Of a stretch of DNA of 64,000 bases, positions 50,099 to 62,530 are shown in pieces; position 1 is the first letter of the stretch, and every line of letters starts with the position of its first letter. The translations under genes and the position numbers were made by a program. The notes under the pieces are model-generated. The model searched no databases, was not told the DNA's origin, and saw nothing but the letters and a program-made list of their open reading frames with translations. The stretch comes from Druceiella hillmani (lineage: Eukaryota > Arthropoda > Insecta > Lepidoptera > Hepialidae), in assembly GCA_039881145.1 (NCBI GenBank), contig JAYKKI010000137.1:3347001-3411000 (forward strand), given 5' to 3'.

Positions 50099-51956
50099 CC
50101 TTCATACGGTTCCGGGCAACTTAGACCCATTTTTGTATAAAAATATAATAATCTCAATGATTAGGTATTTTTGGGAATTGATATTATATGACTTCTAATA
50201 AATCTATTTAAGAAGCATATATTTAAAGAAATTCGTAAAAATTACTAATATTTGTGTATATTAACACTATTTTTACTTCAAAGGTCTTCCGATCAAATTT
50301 GCCCACAAGTGTAAACAGTCACTCGTCTACAACAGTACTTTGTTATGTTTTGTTTATAGAGTCGAATTACTTTCAGAATAATCTTTTATTTTATCCTACC
50401 AACTTACTGCCAGTATTATCATAAACATTAGGTAAACTACACATTGCCTTGTGTGAACGTATAGAACTATTACTTCATAAACATTAGACGTAGTGAAATT
50501 GAAACAATGCTGAAAGTTGAGAATTATTGAGAGCCATACTGTTTGACCACAGACAAACTCGCTCTGAACGGTGATTGTTAGACAAATTTATTCCAATTTG
50601 TGGTCTGTGATATCAGTGGGTTCATATTTTACCAAAACTTTACAATCTTTCTGAAAATGTAACATTGGATGAACAACTTGTGGCATTTAGAAGAAGATGT
50701 CAATTTCAATAGCACATGCCATCAAAACCAACAAAATTTGGTATCAAATTTTAGGTCCTGTATGATTCTTTAGGTTCCTTCTAATATTTCAGGTCCTGCT
50801 ACAAGTTACGTATGGAATATCTAATCTTACATCGGTAAAATAGTAGGAAGTGTACCAGAGAGACCAGACAGAGAAAAAACAAGGTATGAGTGTAGAAACA
50901 TTTATAATGGTTTGTTAATTGGCCTGAAAGGTCATAATATTACCGTTGACACCTTTTTTACATCACATCAACTTGGGCAGCAGCTATCAGAGAAACAGAT
51001 AACTCTAATCGGAATCTTACGTAAAAATAAACCAAAATTACTACCAGAATTCTTTGAAACAAATGGGAGACGGTTGTATTCATCAAGTTTCGCATCTACA
51101 ATAGGTATTACCTTGGTTTCTTATGTCCTTAAAATTAATAAAGCAATAAATCTTCGCAGTACTTTACATCAAGTAAATGAAGTAAATGATCGTGTAGATA
51201 AGAAGCCCTGATAATTCTAGACTACAATAAATGCAAAGGTGGCGTAGATATGCTGGAGAAAGCTGTCCCCGGTTTCACCTGGAAAAGAAAGACAAAGCGA
51301 CGGCAACAATTAGTTGTTAATAATATGATGGATATAGTTGCGTACAAGGCTTTTGTATTATTCACGGCTAGTGATAACAGCTGGAAGGAAGGTTGTAGAT
51401 GTAGGAAATTTTTAGAAAAAATAGGTATGCAACTTGTTAAACCGAGGAAGTCATTACCGCGAGGAAATTTTTCATTAGAAATAGCAAAAAAAAGTATGTG
51501 ATTCCGTTGAACAACCATCAACATTCGTTTCAACCCAATGCAATCAAAATATCTGCCAAGAAAGCTAAGAAGAGAAGTCGCTGTTAATTACGTGCCAATA
51601 CAATCAATAAAACATCGTTGGTCTGTGTCATTTGCAAAAAAATCATATGCAAATAACATTCTAAAACAAATTATTATTTGTACTTAGTGTGATAGTATTT
51701 GATTTATATTGCTTTTAATAAATATATGTTATAATAAACTTATTTTGAAAATTACAAATAAATTTTAGTTTCCATTTTATCAAAGTAAATAATATATAAA
51801 AATATACGGTTATATTTTGTTACTTAAAAAATTGCTCAAATATTTATGTAAGACATTTCAAAACAATTTAACGTAGTTTAATGTATTATTACTGTATTGT
51901 GGTCAAATTTGACCTGCAGTCTGTTGATGTCAGTAATATTAAGGACCTTGTGAAGG
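50099..51956 (+). mobile_element. piggyBac-family DNA transposon, nearly full-length, inactive
   Basis: The left end CCTTCATACGGTTCC (50,099) and the right end, read inward on the minus strand as CCTTCACAAGGTCC (from 51,956), are inverted partners. The right end abuts TTAA (51,957-51,960), the piggyBac target site. The left flank reads TTTA, one base away from TTAA. A second inner inverted pair, (T)TGTGGGCAAATTTGATC-type near 50,295 and TGTGGTCAAATTTGACC near 51,899, supports the boundaries. At 1.86 kb the element is close to the usual size of autonomous piggyBacs with some internal loss. Confidence 0.75.
50500..51665 (+). pseudogene. piggyBac transposase (DDE_Tnp_1_7 type), decayed
   Basis: The three catalytic aspartates can be located. 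D1 is in 'VTLDEQLVAFRRRC' (codon 50,668-50,670), D2 in 'NITVDTFFTS' (50,948-50,950) and D3 in 'KGGVDMLEKAV' (51,247-51,249). The region upstream of D1 has the typical '(L)DKFIPI' and 'LSENVTLDEQ' layout. The C-terminus retains a cysteine-rich tail ('VCVICKKIICK', near 51,620-51,650), as in piggyBac proteins. In-frame stops (for example before 'LLDKF', after 'CQFQ', and TGA at 51,209-51,211) and frameshifts inactivate it. The longest open pieces are 50,912-51,211 and 51,250-51,501. The N-terminal third is missing or unreadable. Confidence 0.92.
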
Positions 51957-52189
51957 TTAACTAAAAATTAACGGATTTCTAACGACATGGCATGAATATA
52001 TTGATATGATAAAGTCGCCATTTTCTTTAATTTCTTATGCGTTTTTCCACCTTCAGAAATTTTTTTCATTATCCCATGAATCTGGGATAAATCGAGACAT
52101 TATTCTAAATCTTTTACAAAATAACTATAGATGAAATAATATTTTATAAGTTTGACAGGTACCTTAAAAAGAGATTAGATATGTTATTA

Positions 52190-52340
52190 CATTTTTAATA
52201 TTGCGTGGCAAAATTACACAAACGGAATACTAATGTGATTCCATTAGTTGTCCGTCCGTCCGCCACAAGCAATTTTCTAGAAATTATTCTATTTGAAAAA
52301 ATTGAAATTTGGCTAGAGTATAATGGCCCGGTTATAGACA
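52190..52340 (-). repeat. Dispersed repeat R1, copy j (tail part)
   Basis: In minus orientation, 'AATGTGATTCCATTAGTTG' and TCCGTCCGTCCGCCACAAGC match the R1 tail side. The rest of the copy could not be followed. Confidence 0.45.
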
Positions 52341-52836
52341 TAAAGCGCAAAAAGTGAATTTTGCTTCTGGTGTTAATTCTAACAGGTAAAATGGGAAAAT
52401 AGAAAAATATTTCAAGGTTATCATGTAGGGTGGATATAAAAACTTATTAAACAATTTTTATAAAATTTTTTATTATTTTTTGAGAAAAACATGAAATTTC
52501 TCTCCCCATCCTTTCTCGTTAGAAGGATCATTTAGAAAAGTGAGAAAAAAAATCATTAACCTTTGTAATCTGATATTGATGACAATTAAATTATCAGGAT
52601 TGAAAAATTTCAGGGCGATAAATTTTTACAAATAATTTAATTTTATATTTCCTTAAACCTACTGAACTATTAATGTAGGAGAAAAAATAAATTCGCCTGC
52701 AAAAATAATATAATTTAATAAAGAAACAATAAATTGTTTTTGTACATGCACATTGTTTGATTTGTGAGAAATACTTATGGCTTATTAATTAACTGAACAT
52801 TTCCGTTTACGTGATGCGGATTTCTTAAATCACCTA
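52341..52836. other. AT-rich stretch, nothing recognised
   Basis: No ORF or repeat structure; it may include the diverged body of R1 copy j. Confidence 0.45.
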
Positions 52837-52992
<156 letters not shown>

Positions 52993-55658
52993 GTATACGC
53001 GCGTCTACATATGTGTATATATAAGTAAATGCACCTAGTGACAAAAAAAATTTGATGTTTCATCAAGAAGGCGAATACACATTACAGAATTTTTTTATAA
53101 ACTCTAGAGAATTGGCTTAAATTTTAATAAAACAAATACTAGATCGTTATTGTTTGAATATATTGTGATATTCTATTTCCAAATTATTCTGGTTAATATT
53201 ATACTGTTATTATACAAGCGCTCGATTTTTTTTCACATTTAGGTTTTTTATTACTTTATTACAATTCAGCATGGTCAAAACATAATAGGCTACATGTATC
53301 GATATTTCAGTTAATTACAATGAATATTTTCTTCCGAATTCCACCATTGGTTTGTGCATATGTAATGCGATGAATTTTTGAAAAAGAAAAGTAGTAAACG
53401 AATAGACTAATAAAAATAAATCACTGGTTAGGAAATTTTATAGGTTTGTAATTTTAATAATTAATTTTTTATACAACAATAATTACGTAGTAAAATTCTT
53501 AAACTTAACGAGATTTTCATTACTAGATTATAATGCTAAATGTTAGAGTAAGGATAGAGGATTTTTCTTTATAAACTCTCCATTTTACATTTAAAGAAAC
53601 CATTTTAATATACTGAACTTTTACCCATTTTTTTATTTCATTAAAAACCTTAAAGCTTTATATGAAATAAAAAAAATGAAATATCAGTTTATAGCTTATT
53701 TGCTACTGTAAAAATGTATTATTTAACAATTTACCGTCAGTTTACACATTAAAATAGCAAAGAAATCAGAGATAACTGTTTCTTCCGTCACATTTTTGTA
53801 CGTCTCATAGTTATTTTTCCCACTAATGTACTACAACATATTTCTCATCGATTAAAAGAAATAAAAGTGATATATTTTTGAAAGAAAAAAATATAATTGA
53901 TATTTGCCTACATGAAAAATTTTGCTCGAGAGCAATCTCTATTTTAGCCACAAACCGTTCCAGTAAAATGTCACCGCTAACTTAACGGCTGCATCGATTA
54001 CGTCTTCCCCGCATCCCGGAGCTTTCCTTTGCTGTTTGAAGGAATCGTTAAGCTTTTATTTGTCTATATCTTATGATATTCGCTAGTGAAGAGGAATTTG
54101 CGGATGCCGTTTTGTAAACGTTACACCTTCGGGCGGTACTTGATTTGCATAATCCAATGAATATTTATACGCCTTTGATTACAATGCTGAACGATACGGA
54201 AGTTTTGTCATCTTGCCCGTTTTTGGGTTGTATTTTATCTTACTTGTTTAGTTTTTGTCCTTTATGCCATTTCTATTCGTGTTATCTAAATTTTTGGTCT
54301 TATATCTTGTCCACAGTCGAATTAAAAGCCCAAAAACAAAATATTATAACTCGCGAATTTGCACAGGATAATTACAAACGTGAAGTTTTTTTCACTTTGT
54401 TAAATATGTTTATGTAGTCACCATTTTCTTTTATATTATATATTATAAAAGGTTTATAACAAAAAATAATTTAAATTTGTTCAGTTCAAAAAATCAAGTT
54501 GATATCTAAATACGTATAATATTACTGAAATGCTTATAGTATCACTGAAATCCTTTTGTGCAAGAAGAGTTCAACATCCATCGTAGAAAAAAAAGCCCTG
54601 AACTTATTATTTACTTGTTAAAATTATGTGAATATTAATAAAAATTCTCTTTAAATTAATGGTATCGAATATTTTACAACAAACTCCAATTATAATATCA
54701 TTGATAAACAGGCATCGAAGGATAAAATTAACAAAAATTCCTTTCCATACTAACATTAACTTATTTGAAATACTCGGAAGGTATTTTTCGTGTTTGTCGT
54801 AAAATTATATGTTTACGGCTATCATAAATATTGTGGAATATGTCTGGTGACGCACGCCATGGTGACAGCTCAATGTCAACAAGTACGCGTACGGTGTATT
54901 GCATTAACGTGATACGTTATAATACCGTGATATGAATATCGAACGAATTTGGATAAGTGGTATTTGTGGGATGTAAAAGATAAACCCATTTTTGCTCGAC
55001 TCTAGAATATAGGATAAAACATATTTACAATAAATGATATCTCTTTCTTTGCTCGTACATGGAAACAAAGTATTCTATAATAGACGTATATGTTTTAGTC
55101 TTTTTAAATTATATCTCTGTCTCCGTACGTACTTAGAAACAAAGTGTTTCATATTTACAATTTCTATTTTAATCATTTTAGCTCTGTTGTCGCTCATAGC
55201 TCGGGACAAAATATGTTACGTTTAAAATTTCCCTTTTAGTCTTTCTAAGTTAATTTCAATGTTGATAATTGTTTCCCTATCGTTATTTCAGTTTTGTTAA
55301 ATTGATACTTACCCATTATTTATAAAATAAATATACCAGGAGGAGAGGTCGCTGTTTATAATAATGAATGCAATGAGACGGTCAAAAGTCCGTGTAGTGT
55401 TGGCCCCAGGTACTATAGCAATAAAAATGACACTATTATGTTAAGAAGAGGAGAAATACTCTTTCAAGGTTTATATATGAGATCTTGTATTTTTTATGAT
55501 GTGATATTTTTAGGTAATTTAATATAATCGTAATAGCTTTGTAAAGGCTAGTCCTACCGGTCTCTTTAGACCAGTAATGTCCAATAATCTAAAGATGTAA
55601 TATCCCTTGGAAATTCAAGGTTTTCGAACAAAGATACTATCGTTATTTTAGTTTTGTT
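52993..55658. other. AT-rich stretch, nothing recognised
   Basis: A 90-codon ORF (54,145-54,417, plus strand) has several Cys/Phe-rich segments but no known motif or signal. I treat it as chance. A GC-richer bit at about 54,845-54,900 is unassigned. Confidence 0.5.
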
Positions 55659-55818
55659 AACAATCTTTGCTAATAGCTTACCTGAAGATGTTGTAATACA
55701 ACGAAACCTAGGTCGTGGTAAAGAACTTAAAGAAAGTGGAAATAATATTACATTATGTACTTTTATTTAATTATCAATAATGAATTTCTACAAAATTGAC
55801 GCCAAATATATTCAATGT
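55659..55818 (+). repeat. Hammerhead-carrying repeat, copy C
   Basis: It runs from CAATCTTTGCTAATAG through the ribozyme region, GGTAAAGAACTTAAAG and 'AATTTCTACAAAATTGACG' to ATATTCAATG, the complete visible extent of the family (about 160 bp). It is in the same orientation as copy D. Confidence 0.9.
55678..55718 (+). ncRNA. Hammerhead ribozyme motif (copy C)
   Basis: Stem I is TTAC (55,678-55,681) with GTGG (55,715-55,718), including two G-T wobbles. The core box CTGAAGA is at 55,682-55,688. Stem II is GTTGT-AAT-ACAAC (55,690-55,702). The second box GAAA is at 55,703-55,706, stem III is ACC-TA-GGT, and the cleavage C is at 55,714 within GTC. One extra T sits between CTGAAGA and stem II. Confidence 0.7.
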
Positions 55819-57444
55819 TTTACACCATGTTAATTTTATCAATACTATTATGTTTAATGCACAATATTTTTGGACTCAGTACTTATTTATGATCTTGAAT
55901 TTATCATATTCTTACATTTTATCACATGTTGCACTACCATTTTAGTCGTACAGGTACATACAATTTTGGAAATTGATTTATCGGTAATTCCCTGTATATA
56001 TATTTGTATGCAAATGAGAGGAGAAAAGATTGGCAAATAAATTCAAATTGATTGCTTCTAGGAAAAGGATATAACATTTAATTATTATATTTTTCATATA
56101 TAATACTGTTGATGTAAAACTATTTTAGATATTACCAGTCGAGTAGGACAACAAACCTAAGCGCCAAACCGAGGAGTTTAAACCTAAATCAACGGTCTCT
56201 GGTTATAATTATTTTAGCAATTTCTGATATAAATCCCATTATTATTCATTTAGAAAACGCTACAGAATATTCCTAAAGTTTGCTTCTGTACCCATGTCAG
56301 AATTAATCATTTAAACTTTAACTATATTGGTCGCTATAATTCATAAAATTTCCAACATGTAAAAAGCAAAATCTTGTTATTAATATCGAATATTAATACC
56401 CAATATAATCGAAGATATTGGAAAATTGCAACAAAAAATAATTGATTGAAGAATTGAGCAAACAATTAAAACACAAAACGGGGGCATTAGGTTAGTGATA
56501 CAGACAAAAGTGTAAAAGAACTGGTACAAGTAGAAAAGAAAATTTGATCAATTACATTCCTAGACATAGTGCATACTTCGATAAAATATGGAATGCTTTT
56601 CTTATTAGGAACAGTATAGCTTATTTCCGAAATAATACGTAGACTTTTAATTAAACTCTCTATATATAGCTCGTAATGAAGAAAGCAAAAATTTATTTCT
56701 AGTGTCAATTAAACAAGAGCAGTAATTTTAATGCTTTGGAGTCCATATTCTATTTACTATATATGTATATATAATTTTTTAGAAGAGGAAAATAATATTA
56801 CCACCTAATGTTTGCCATGAATCACTAAGGACGGCAAAATAAAGCTGTATTAAAACGCTATTGGACATTAGAATCTAAGTTTCGGGAGAGAAATGCATTA
56901 AGTAAAAGTCATAAGTAAAGCCAAAAGTTAATGTAACGTATTTTTATTGTGTAGTCAATAAACAGTTGTAAGAAAAAATTAATTATTAGAGTCTATGCTA
57001 TTAGAGTCAAAACCAGCGGGGAGTAGAGAGAAGGGACAAAAAGATACGTACAAAATGGTTGTCGAAAACATTCGTCGAGCACTAAAAACCTGTCAAAGAA
57101 GAGAAAAACTTTGCATCAATCTAAAGTGTTACCGATAATAAGTACATGTAAAAAAAAAATAAAAAATAGAAGAAATAAATAAACAAATATAAAAAATTAA
57201 AATTATAAATAAAAAAAATACATATATTAATAAAGATATAGATATATGATTAAATAAAACTGGAGATATGTTGAATTAGTGGTATAACCTTGTTCTAACT
57301 TTCAGATACCCTTGCGTTTGTATAAATATATTACTGAGAATAACTGCCATTTAATTTTATTACGTACACCGAAACATTTGCATTGTACAACCTCATATAA
57401 TAAAAACAATTGAATTTAATACCCTCAATAAAATACTGGTATAT
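55819..57444. other. AT-rich stretch between a hammerhead repeat and the large transposon
   Basis: No reverse-transcriptase, nuclease or other coding signal was seen on either strand. There is an A-rich segment at about 57,145-57,230. One minus-strand ORF (56,487-56,708) lacks recognisable motifs. Confidence 0.5.
57442..57444. repeat. Probable 3-bp target-site duplication (TAT), left
   Basis: TAT immediately precedes the left terminus TAGCCCAGT and is matched by TAT at 63,331-63,333 after the right terminus. Three bases can match by chance, so this is suggestive only. Confidence 0.5.
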
Positions 57445-57960
57445 TAGCCCAGTGAAATTAGGTAAAAAAAGGGGTCAACCTCGGAATGAAAGATAATAAG
57501 CTGGAAATTGGTAAAAACCTTTGTTTTGTCGCCCTAAATATTGTCTCAAAAGTCACAAATGCTATCGTGTCCGCGTCTTAAGATATTGAAGGTCAAAGGT
57601 CACAAAAAACGATTTTTCGCGAATATCTCGGTTCCTATTACTTAAATGATATTTTCACCTATTATAAAAGTTGTAGAATATAAAATTCTCTACAACTTTT
57701 GTCTAAACTTTTTTTTTATACGGTCAACCGTTTTTGAGGTAGAGCGCGAAGAGTGCGCAGCGTACAGTCATATATGAGCTAATGGAGGGTCAAGCGTGAG
57801 TTACGGTTATCAGTACGTTGTATAAAGTCAATTATTGACAAAAAAATTATAATTATTAAGCAATGCCCATTATTTCTGTACTTATTATTAATTATTTATA
57901 TTTAATTATTCAACTATAGTATATTATTAATTCTCGATTATCTATTTTAGTTATATTTTA
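57445..57960 (+). repeat. Left terminal inverted repeat (~516 bp)
   Basis: From ACCTCGGAATG (57,478) inward to about 57,955 it matches the right arm with roughly fifteen mismatches or small indels in ~480 positions (about 97%). The outer 33 bp are more diverged and include an A-run not present on the right. An inner palindrome (AAAGTTGTAGA ... TCTACAACTTT, about 57,666-57,699) gives a stem-loop within the arm. Confidence 0.96.
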
Positions 57961-58150
57961 AGTTAAAACGACATTATATATGTTTCCTTTAAAACGTGTA
58001 AATTTTTAAATACTTATATAACTGGAAATACTTGCCCTATGATCATTTCTATTTATAGCCGGGACGGATGTTCTATTGTATTCAAGGTCACTTTCTCTTT
58101 TAAGGGACCACTTTGTATTATAAGAGCCCTACGTATTGTAAGACCCCTAA

Positions 58151-58200
58151 GTGCGAGTGAGCGCGGTATATACTCGCACGTTTTATGGTTTCGTGTGCAG
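58151..58200 (+). promoter_or_regulatory. Possible core promoter of the transposon gene
   Basis: TATATA at 58,167-58,172 lies between GTGCGAGT (58,151) and its inverted copy ACTCGCAC (58,172-58,179). A CAGT lies about 30 bp downstream (58,198), where an initiator would be expected, and the first ATG of the gene follows at 58,286. Position is the only support. Confidence 0.35.
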
Positions 58201-59519
58201 TGAGATATTGTGTTTAGTATAGTCTAGATTATTCGTTAGTTTGAAATTGTATTTTCACAACGACGGACGTACGGTTTTAAGAGCTATGGCTGATTTCTGT
58301 TTTATATGTGATAGGTCACTTTCAGAAGGTGTTTCTGTGAATGTCGTACGTGGTTTACAAACTTTAAGAACTGCAAGTATTGAAAGGAATGATGGACATA
58401 TAAACTATTTAAATACTTTAAGTTCTGTAAATGTGCATTCCGAGTGTCGAAAAGTGTACACTAGCAAAAATGTTATTGCTGCATCGAAACGACGCACAGA
58501 AGAGGGTGAACCTTCAACGTCAAGTGCACCTCGTAAAAAAAGAAATGAACCGTTTGATTTTAAAAATGTGTGCTTATTTTGTAGCCATGAGGCTAATGAA
58601 GCAGCAGAAAGGAAAAAAAACATAAGTATAGACGGACAATAAGTAATGTAAGTACTCTTGCATTCAAAGACAACGTAATTAAGAAAGCGGAAGAACGAAA
58701 CGATTTCTTTGGAGAACTAATAAAGGAACGTATACGTTACGAGTATGATTTGATCGCTGCTGAAGCAAAGTATCATACTATTTGCTATACCAACTTTTTA
58801 ACCCGTGTACCATCTGCAGATAAGAACCCTTGGCAAGATGATCAAGTCACTCAAGCAATGAAGGAGATTTTTAGTTATATAGAAAATAATGCAGATTCTC
58901 AATTTACTTTGAAAGAGCTTAAAGATGTCCCTACAGAGTACATGTCCGACGATAAGACAATTATTAAAAAACTACAACAAAGGTATTTAACTGATATAAT
59001 AATCACCAAAAAAATAGGATCATTTACAATTATATCCTTCCGTGATACACAGGTTAATGTATTATCAAAAGCTTGGTTCCTGCAGAAGAGCTTTTACGGA
59101 TTGTAGAAGCTGCTGCGGCTATTATTAGGGAAGATATTAGATCATCTGTCGTTGAAACTAAGACGTATCCACCTCCGATTAAAATGCTAGATGGTATTAA
59201 TGAAGAAATACCAAAAACATTATCGCATTTTTTGGAAGAAATTATATTAAAAAATAGAAAAGGAGAAGTAGATCATTTCAAAACGAAATGCACATCTATC
59301 AGTCACGCAATAATGTCTTCGATACGAGAACGGTCATTTTCGTCACAGCTACTATTAGGCCTTTCTGTATTTCTTCACAGAAGATATGGATCCAAAAAAT
59401 GATTGGATGTTTTATCAAATTTAGGATTTGCTGCATCATATAGTAATACCTTACAGTATGAAGTTTCAGCAGTTTACCATCCACAGCCTCGTATTTTATC
59501 ATCAGAGTCAGGTGCGTTG

Positions 59520-60650
59520 GTACAATATGTTGGAGACAATGCAGATATTAATGTCAGTACTCTTGACGGTAATAATACTCTTCACGTTATGGGAATGATA
59601 AAAATAGTTACTCCGAAAGATGCTGTGATTTATGATGATCGCATAAAAAAATGTACAACTAAACCAAGTGCAAAGGAGTTGGCAACAATATCACATGTAT
59701 CTCTTTTAGCATATGAAAAGCCAGTTGTACCTGGGTATAGCAAGATTCAAGTTCAAAATGTACATGATGATCAAGTACTAATTGAAAAAAAAATTAATGC
59801 ATTTGATTTTTTGTGGTTATATGGAAAATGGAAGAATGGAATGGCTATCTTGAACAACTTACGGAAAATAATAAGAATTTTTCAACTTCTCAGGTTATAT
59901 TTCTACCTTTCATTGATCATCCTGCCAGTAATTTAGACACAATTTATACCACTTTACATTGTGCTATAAATAATGCCAAGTCACATCAACAAAAAACGTG
60001 CATAATTACATTTGATCAACCCCTGTACTCTAAAGCACGTGAAATGGTTGCTGCGTCAGATACAAACTCAGACTTGTCTAAAACAGTTGTTAAACTAGGA
60101 GGATTTCATATGCTCATGTCTTTTCTTGGATGCATAGGATATGTAATGGACGGTAGTGGTCTCAAGGAAGCTTTAAGCACAATATATGCTACAAATTCGG
60201 TCGACAAAATGTTGAATGGTCACGCTTATGCAAGAAGTATCAGAGGTCATACATTATTACGACTCGCGTTATCAATGAAGATTTTTGAAGAGATGAAGAT
60301 TGAAGGGTGCGTGTTAGATGAGTTAATTGAACAGATAACTAGTCGCCATGTTTCCTACGAAGATGTTGAAGGATGTATGACTAGCTCGAACTCGTTAATT
60401 GATCAATTTCAGGATAAACTTAATGAATTAAAAGCTCGAGGTCCCACAGCACAGTTATGGGCGCAATACTTTGAAATGGTATCAATAACCCTAGATTTCA
60501 TTCGCGCTGAAAGACTGGGCCTTTTTAAAGAACATTTGGATATAGTGCGAAAAATGCTGCCGTATTTTCATGCTGGTGGTCATTTCCTATATGCGAAATC
60601 AGCTCATTTGTATCTAAGATCAAGATATGATAAAACTGGAGGAGACAATT
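59520..60650 (+). other. Probable transposase catalytic core (part of the broken gene)
   Basis: 'VGDNADINVSTLDGNNT' (from about 59,527) resembles a first RNase-H-fold strand with its acidic residue. 'IITFDQPLYSKA' (about 60,000-60,040) could supply the second acid. The 'RAERLGLFKEH' segment (about 60,505-60,540) could supply a third. 'KLGGFHMLMSFLGCIG' (about 60,090-60,140) is a strongly patterned motif of this protein family. The catalytic assignment is an inference from pattern, without a structure or alignment. Confidence 0.5.
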
Positions 60651-61379
60651 GATGAACAGACTTTTGAGAACTTTAAAAACGGATTCTTTACTGTAAAACG
60701 AACTGAAAAATTTAATTCTGGTACATGGACAGACATGGTAATCGAGCAAAGTCTTATGAAATCTATGAAGACAGAGGGAGGAGTATCTCGAGGCCGAAGT
60801 ACACAAGAAAGTGTTCTATGTAAGTGGGTATATGGTATGCATGCCACGAATACAATTTGTGAAGAAATTGAACGGTTTTGTAAAATTTCCTTCGATTCTG
60901 TAGACCAACATGTTGATGCTAGAGATTCACGAATAAAAAGGGATAATACTGATGTAAATAAGCTGGTTGATTGGTTTACGCTTCATAATCCCTTTCCAAA
61001 TACGAATCAGTTGGTATCCTTAGCTTCAGGAATTGTTGGAAATGACCAAATTAATTGTCACAGAGCCCATGAAATCGGATTGCAATCTATGGTAAAGATA
61101 ACTGGTTTGAACTTTAATGAGATATAGTTAAAACGCGTCGATAAGGTTTTACCGCTTTCAGCCGTTAACAAATCTGTCAAAATTAATGATTGTAAAGTCT
61201 CTGTAGATCCAGTGTTACTTTTCCAGAGAATAACTGTAAGTAAAAAATTTGAAAATAATCTACAAGAATATCTTCAATATGAACTAAGCCCGTATCCGAC
61301 ATCTTTATTTGATAGTAATGGCATGAGAAAAACCACGAAAGCGACATTATATGACAATATGGTACCTGTCGATATCGAT

Positions 61380-62050
61380 CTTGATGAAAATAATGTAACA
61401 TACGTTGTCGATGGTGGATTTCTTCTGCATCGCGTCGTGTGGAGCAAAGACGATACTTTCTCCATTATTTTAGATAAATACATTAAATATTTACAAACAC
61501 ATTATGGCTCGAAAATCGTTGTTGTATTTGACGGATATTCGGACTATAGTAAAAATATTAAAGCAATGGAACAACAAAGAAGAACTGCAGCACTTTCAAA
61601 ATCATATGAAGTTTGTTTTGACGAAACAATGATTGTGCCAATCAGCCAAGCAAAATTTTTATCAAATAAGTCGAATAAAAAAAAATTATCGACATGCTTG
61701 CTGAAAAATTAAAAACTGTTAATATCACATCAAAACAAGCCACAGATAATGCTGATGTTCTCATCATCAACACAGCTATTGCCTTATCAGAACAACAAAA
61801 CACTGTCGTCATCATAGGAGAAGATATTGATTTGCTCGTTATTTTAATTGGACGTACTCAATCACATCAAAAGGAAATTTATTTTAAAAAAGTTGGCAAA
61901 GGCAATGTTAAGACACAAATATACTCTTCTAAAAGTTTTGACCAATATCCTCGTATTAAAAAACACATTTTATTTTTACACGCATTTAGTGGCTGTGACA
62001 CGACTTCTGCGCTATTTAAAAAAGGAAAAAAAACTGTTACTAGAGTATTG
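61380..62050 (+). other. PIN/XPG-like nuclease domain (part of the broken gene)
   Basis: Spaced acidic motifs in hydrophobic strands are 'YVVDGGFLLHR' (about 61,400), 'IVVVFDGYSD' (about 61,520), 'TDNADVLIINTA' (about 61,742), 'VVIIGEDIDLLVILI' (about 61,805) and 'LFLHAFSGCDTTSAL' (about 61,970). This order (D, then FDG, then AD, then G.D.D, then GCD) follows flap-endonuclease/PIN nucleases, where the acids bind metal. All acids are retained although the gene is frameshifted within the domain at 61,677-61,685. Confidence 0.7.
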
Positions 62051-62424
62051 GAGAAAATTACCAATTTGGATAAACTGGTGGAAGTATTTCAACAAGAAAA
62101 CTGCCCCGTACAAACTTTATTTGAAAATGGAGTGCGCATCTTTTTTGCATTATATAATGCTCCAAAATCTGAGGACAACCTTGATTATTTCCGCTACACG
62201 CAATTCATCAAATTAACAAAACTAAATAAACCTGTACAATTGTCAACACTTCCACCAACAAGTGTAGCAGCCCGTCAACATATCAATCGTGTCTACTACC
62301 AGATTCAAACGTGGCTAGGGAAGAACTTAGAACCTCAAGAATGGGGCTGGAAGCTTGAAAATGAAATCCTGGAGCCCATAACAACGTTATTACCTCCAGC
62401 ACCAGCCGAACTACTAAACACAAT

Positions 62425-62530
62425 ATTTTGCAATTGCAAAAATGGTTGTGGTTCCCGCTGTGGATGCAGAAAATCAGGGCTACTATGTTCTTTAGCTTGT
62501 GGCTAGTGCAATGGACAAGCTTGCCTCGAC
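62425..62530 (+). other. C-terminal CXC-type cysteine cluster (part of the broken gene)
   Basis: The pattern C.C....C...C.C......C...C..C....C ('CNCKNGCGSRCGCRKSG' then 'CSLAC', a stop at 62,504, then 'CNGQAC') resembles the tesmin/TSO1 CXC motif, a zinc-binding DNA-contact module. The in-frame TAG lies inside the cluster. Confidence 0.75.

Noticed and set aside
54145..54417. 90-codon ORF with Cys and aromatic residues
   Set aside because: Considered as a small secreted or membrane protein, but there is no convincing signal peptide, no repeated motif and no transcript signals nearby.
59299..61483. Minus-strand ORFs inside the large transposon gene
   Set aside because: They are shadows of the plus-strand gene, whose motifs follow a known protein pattern.
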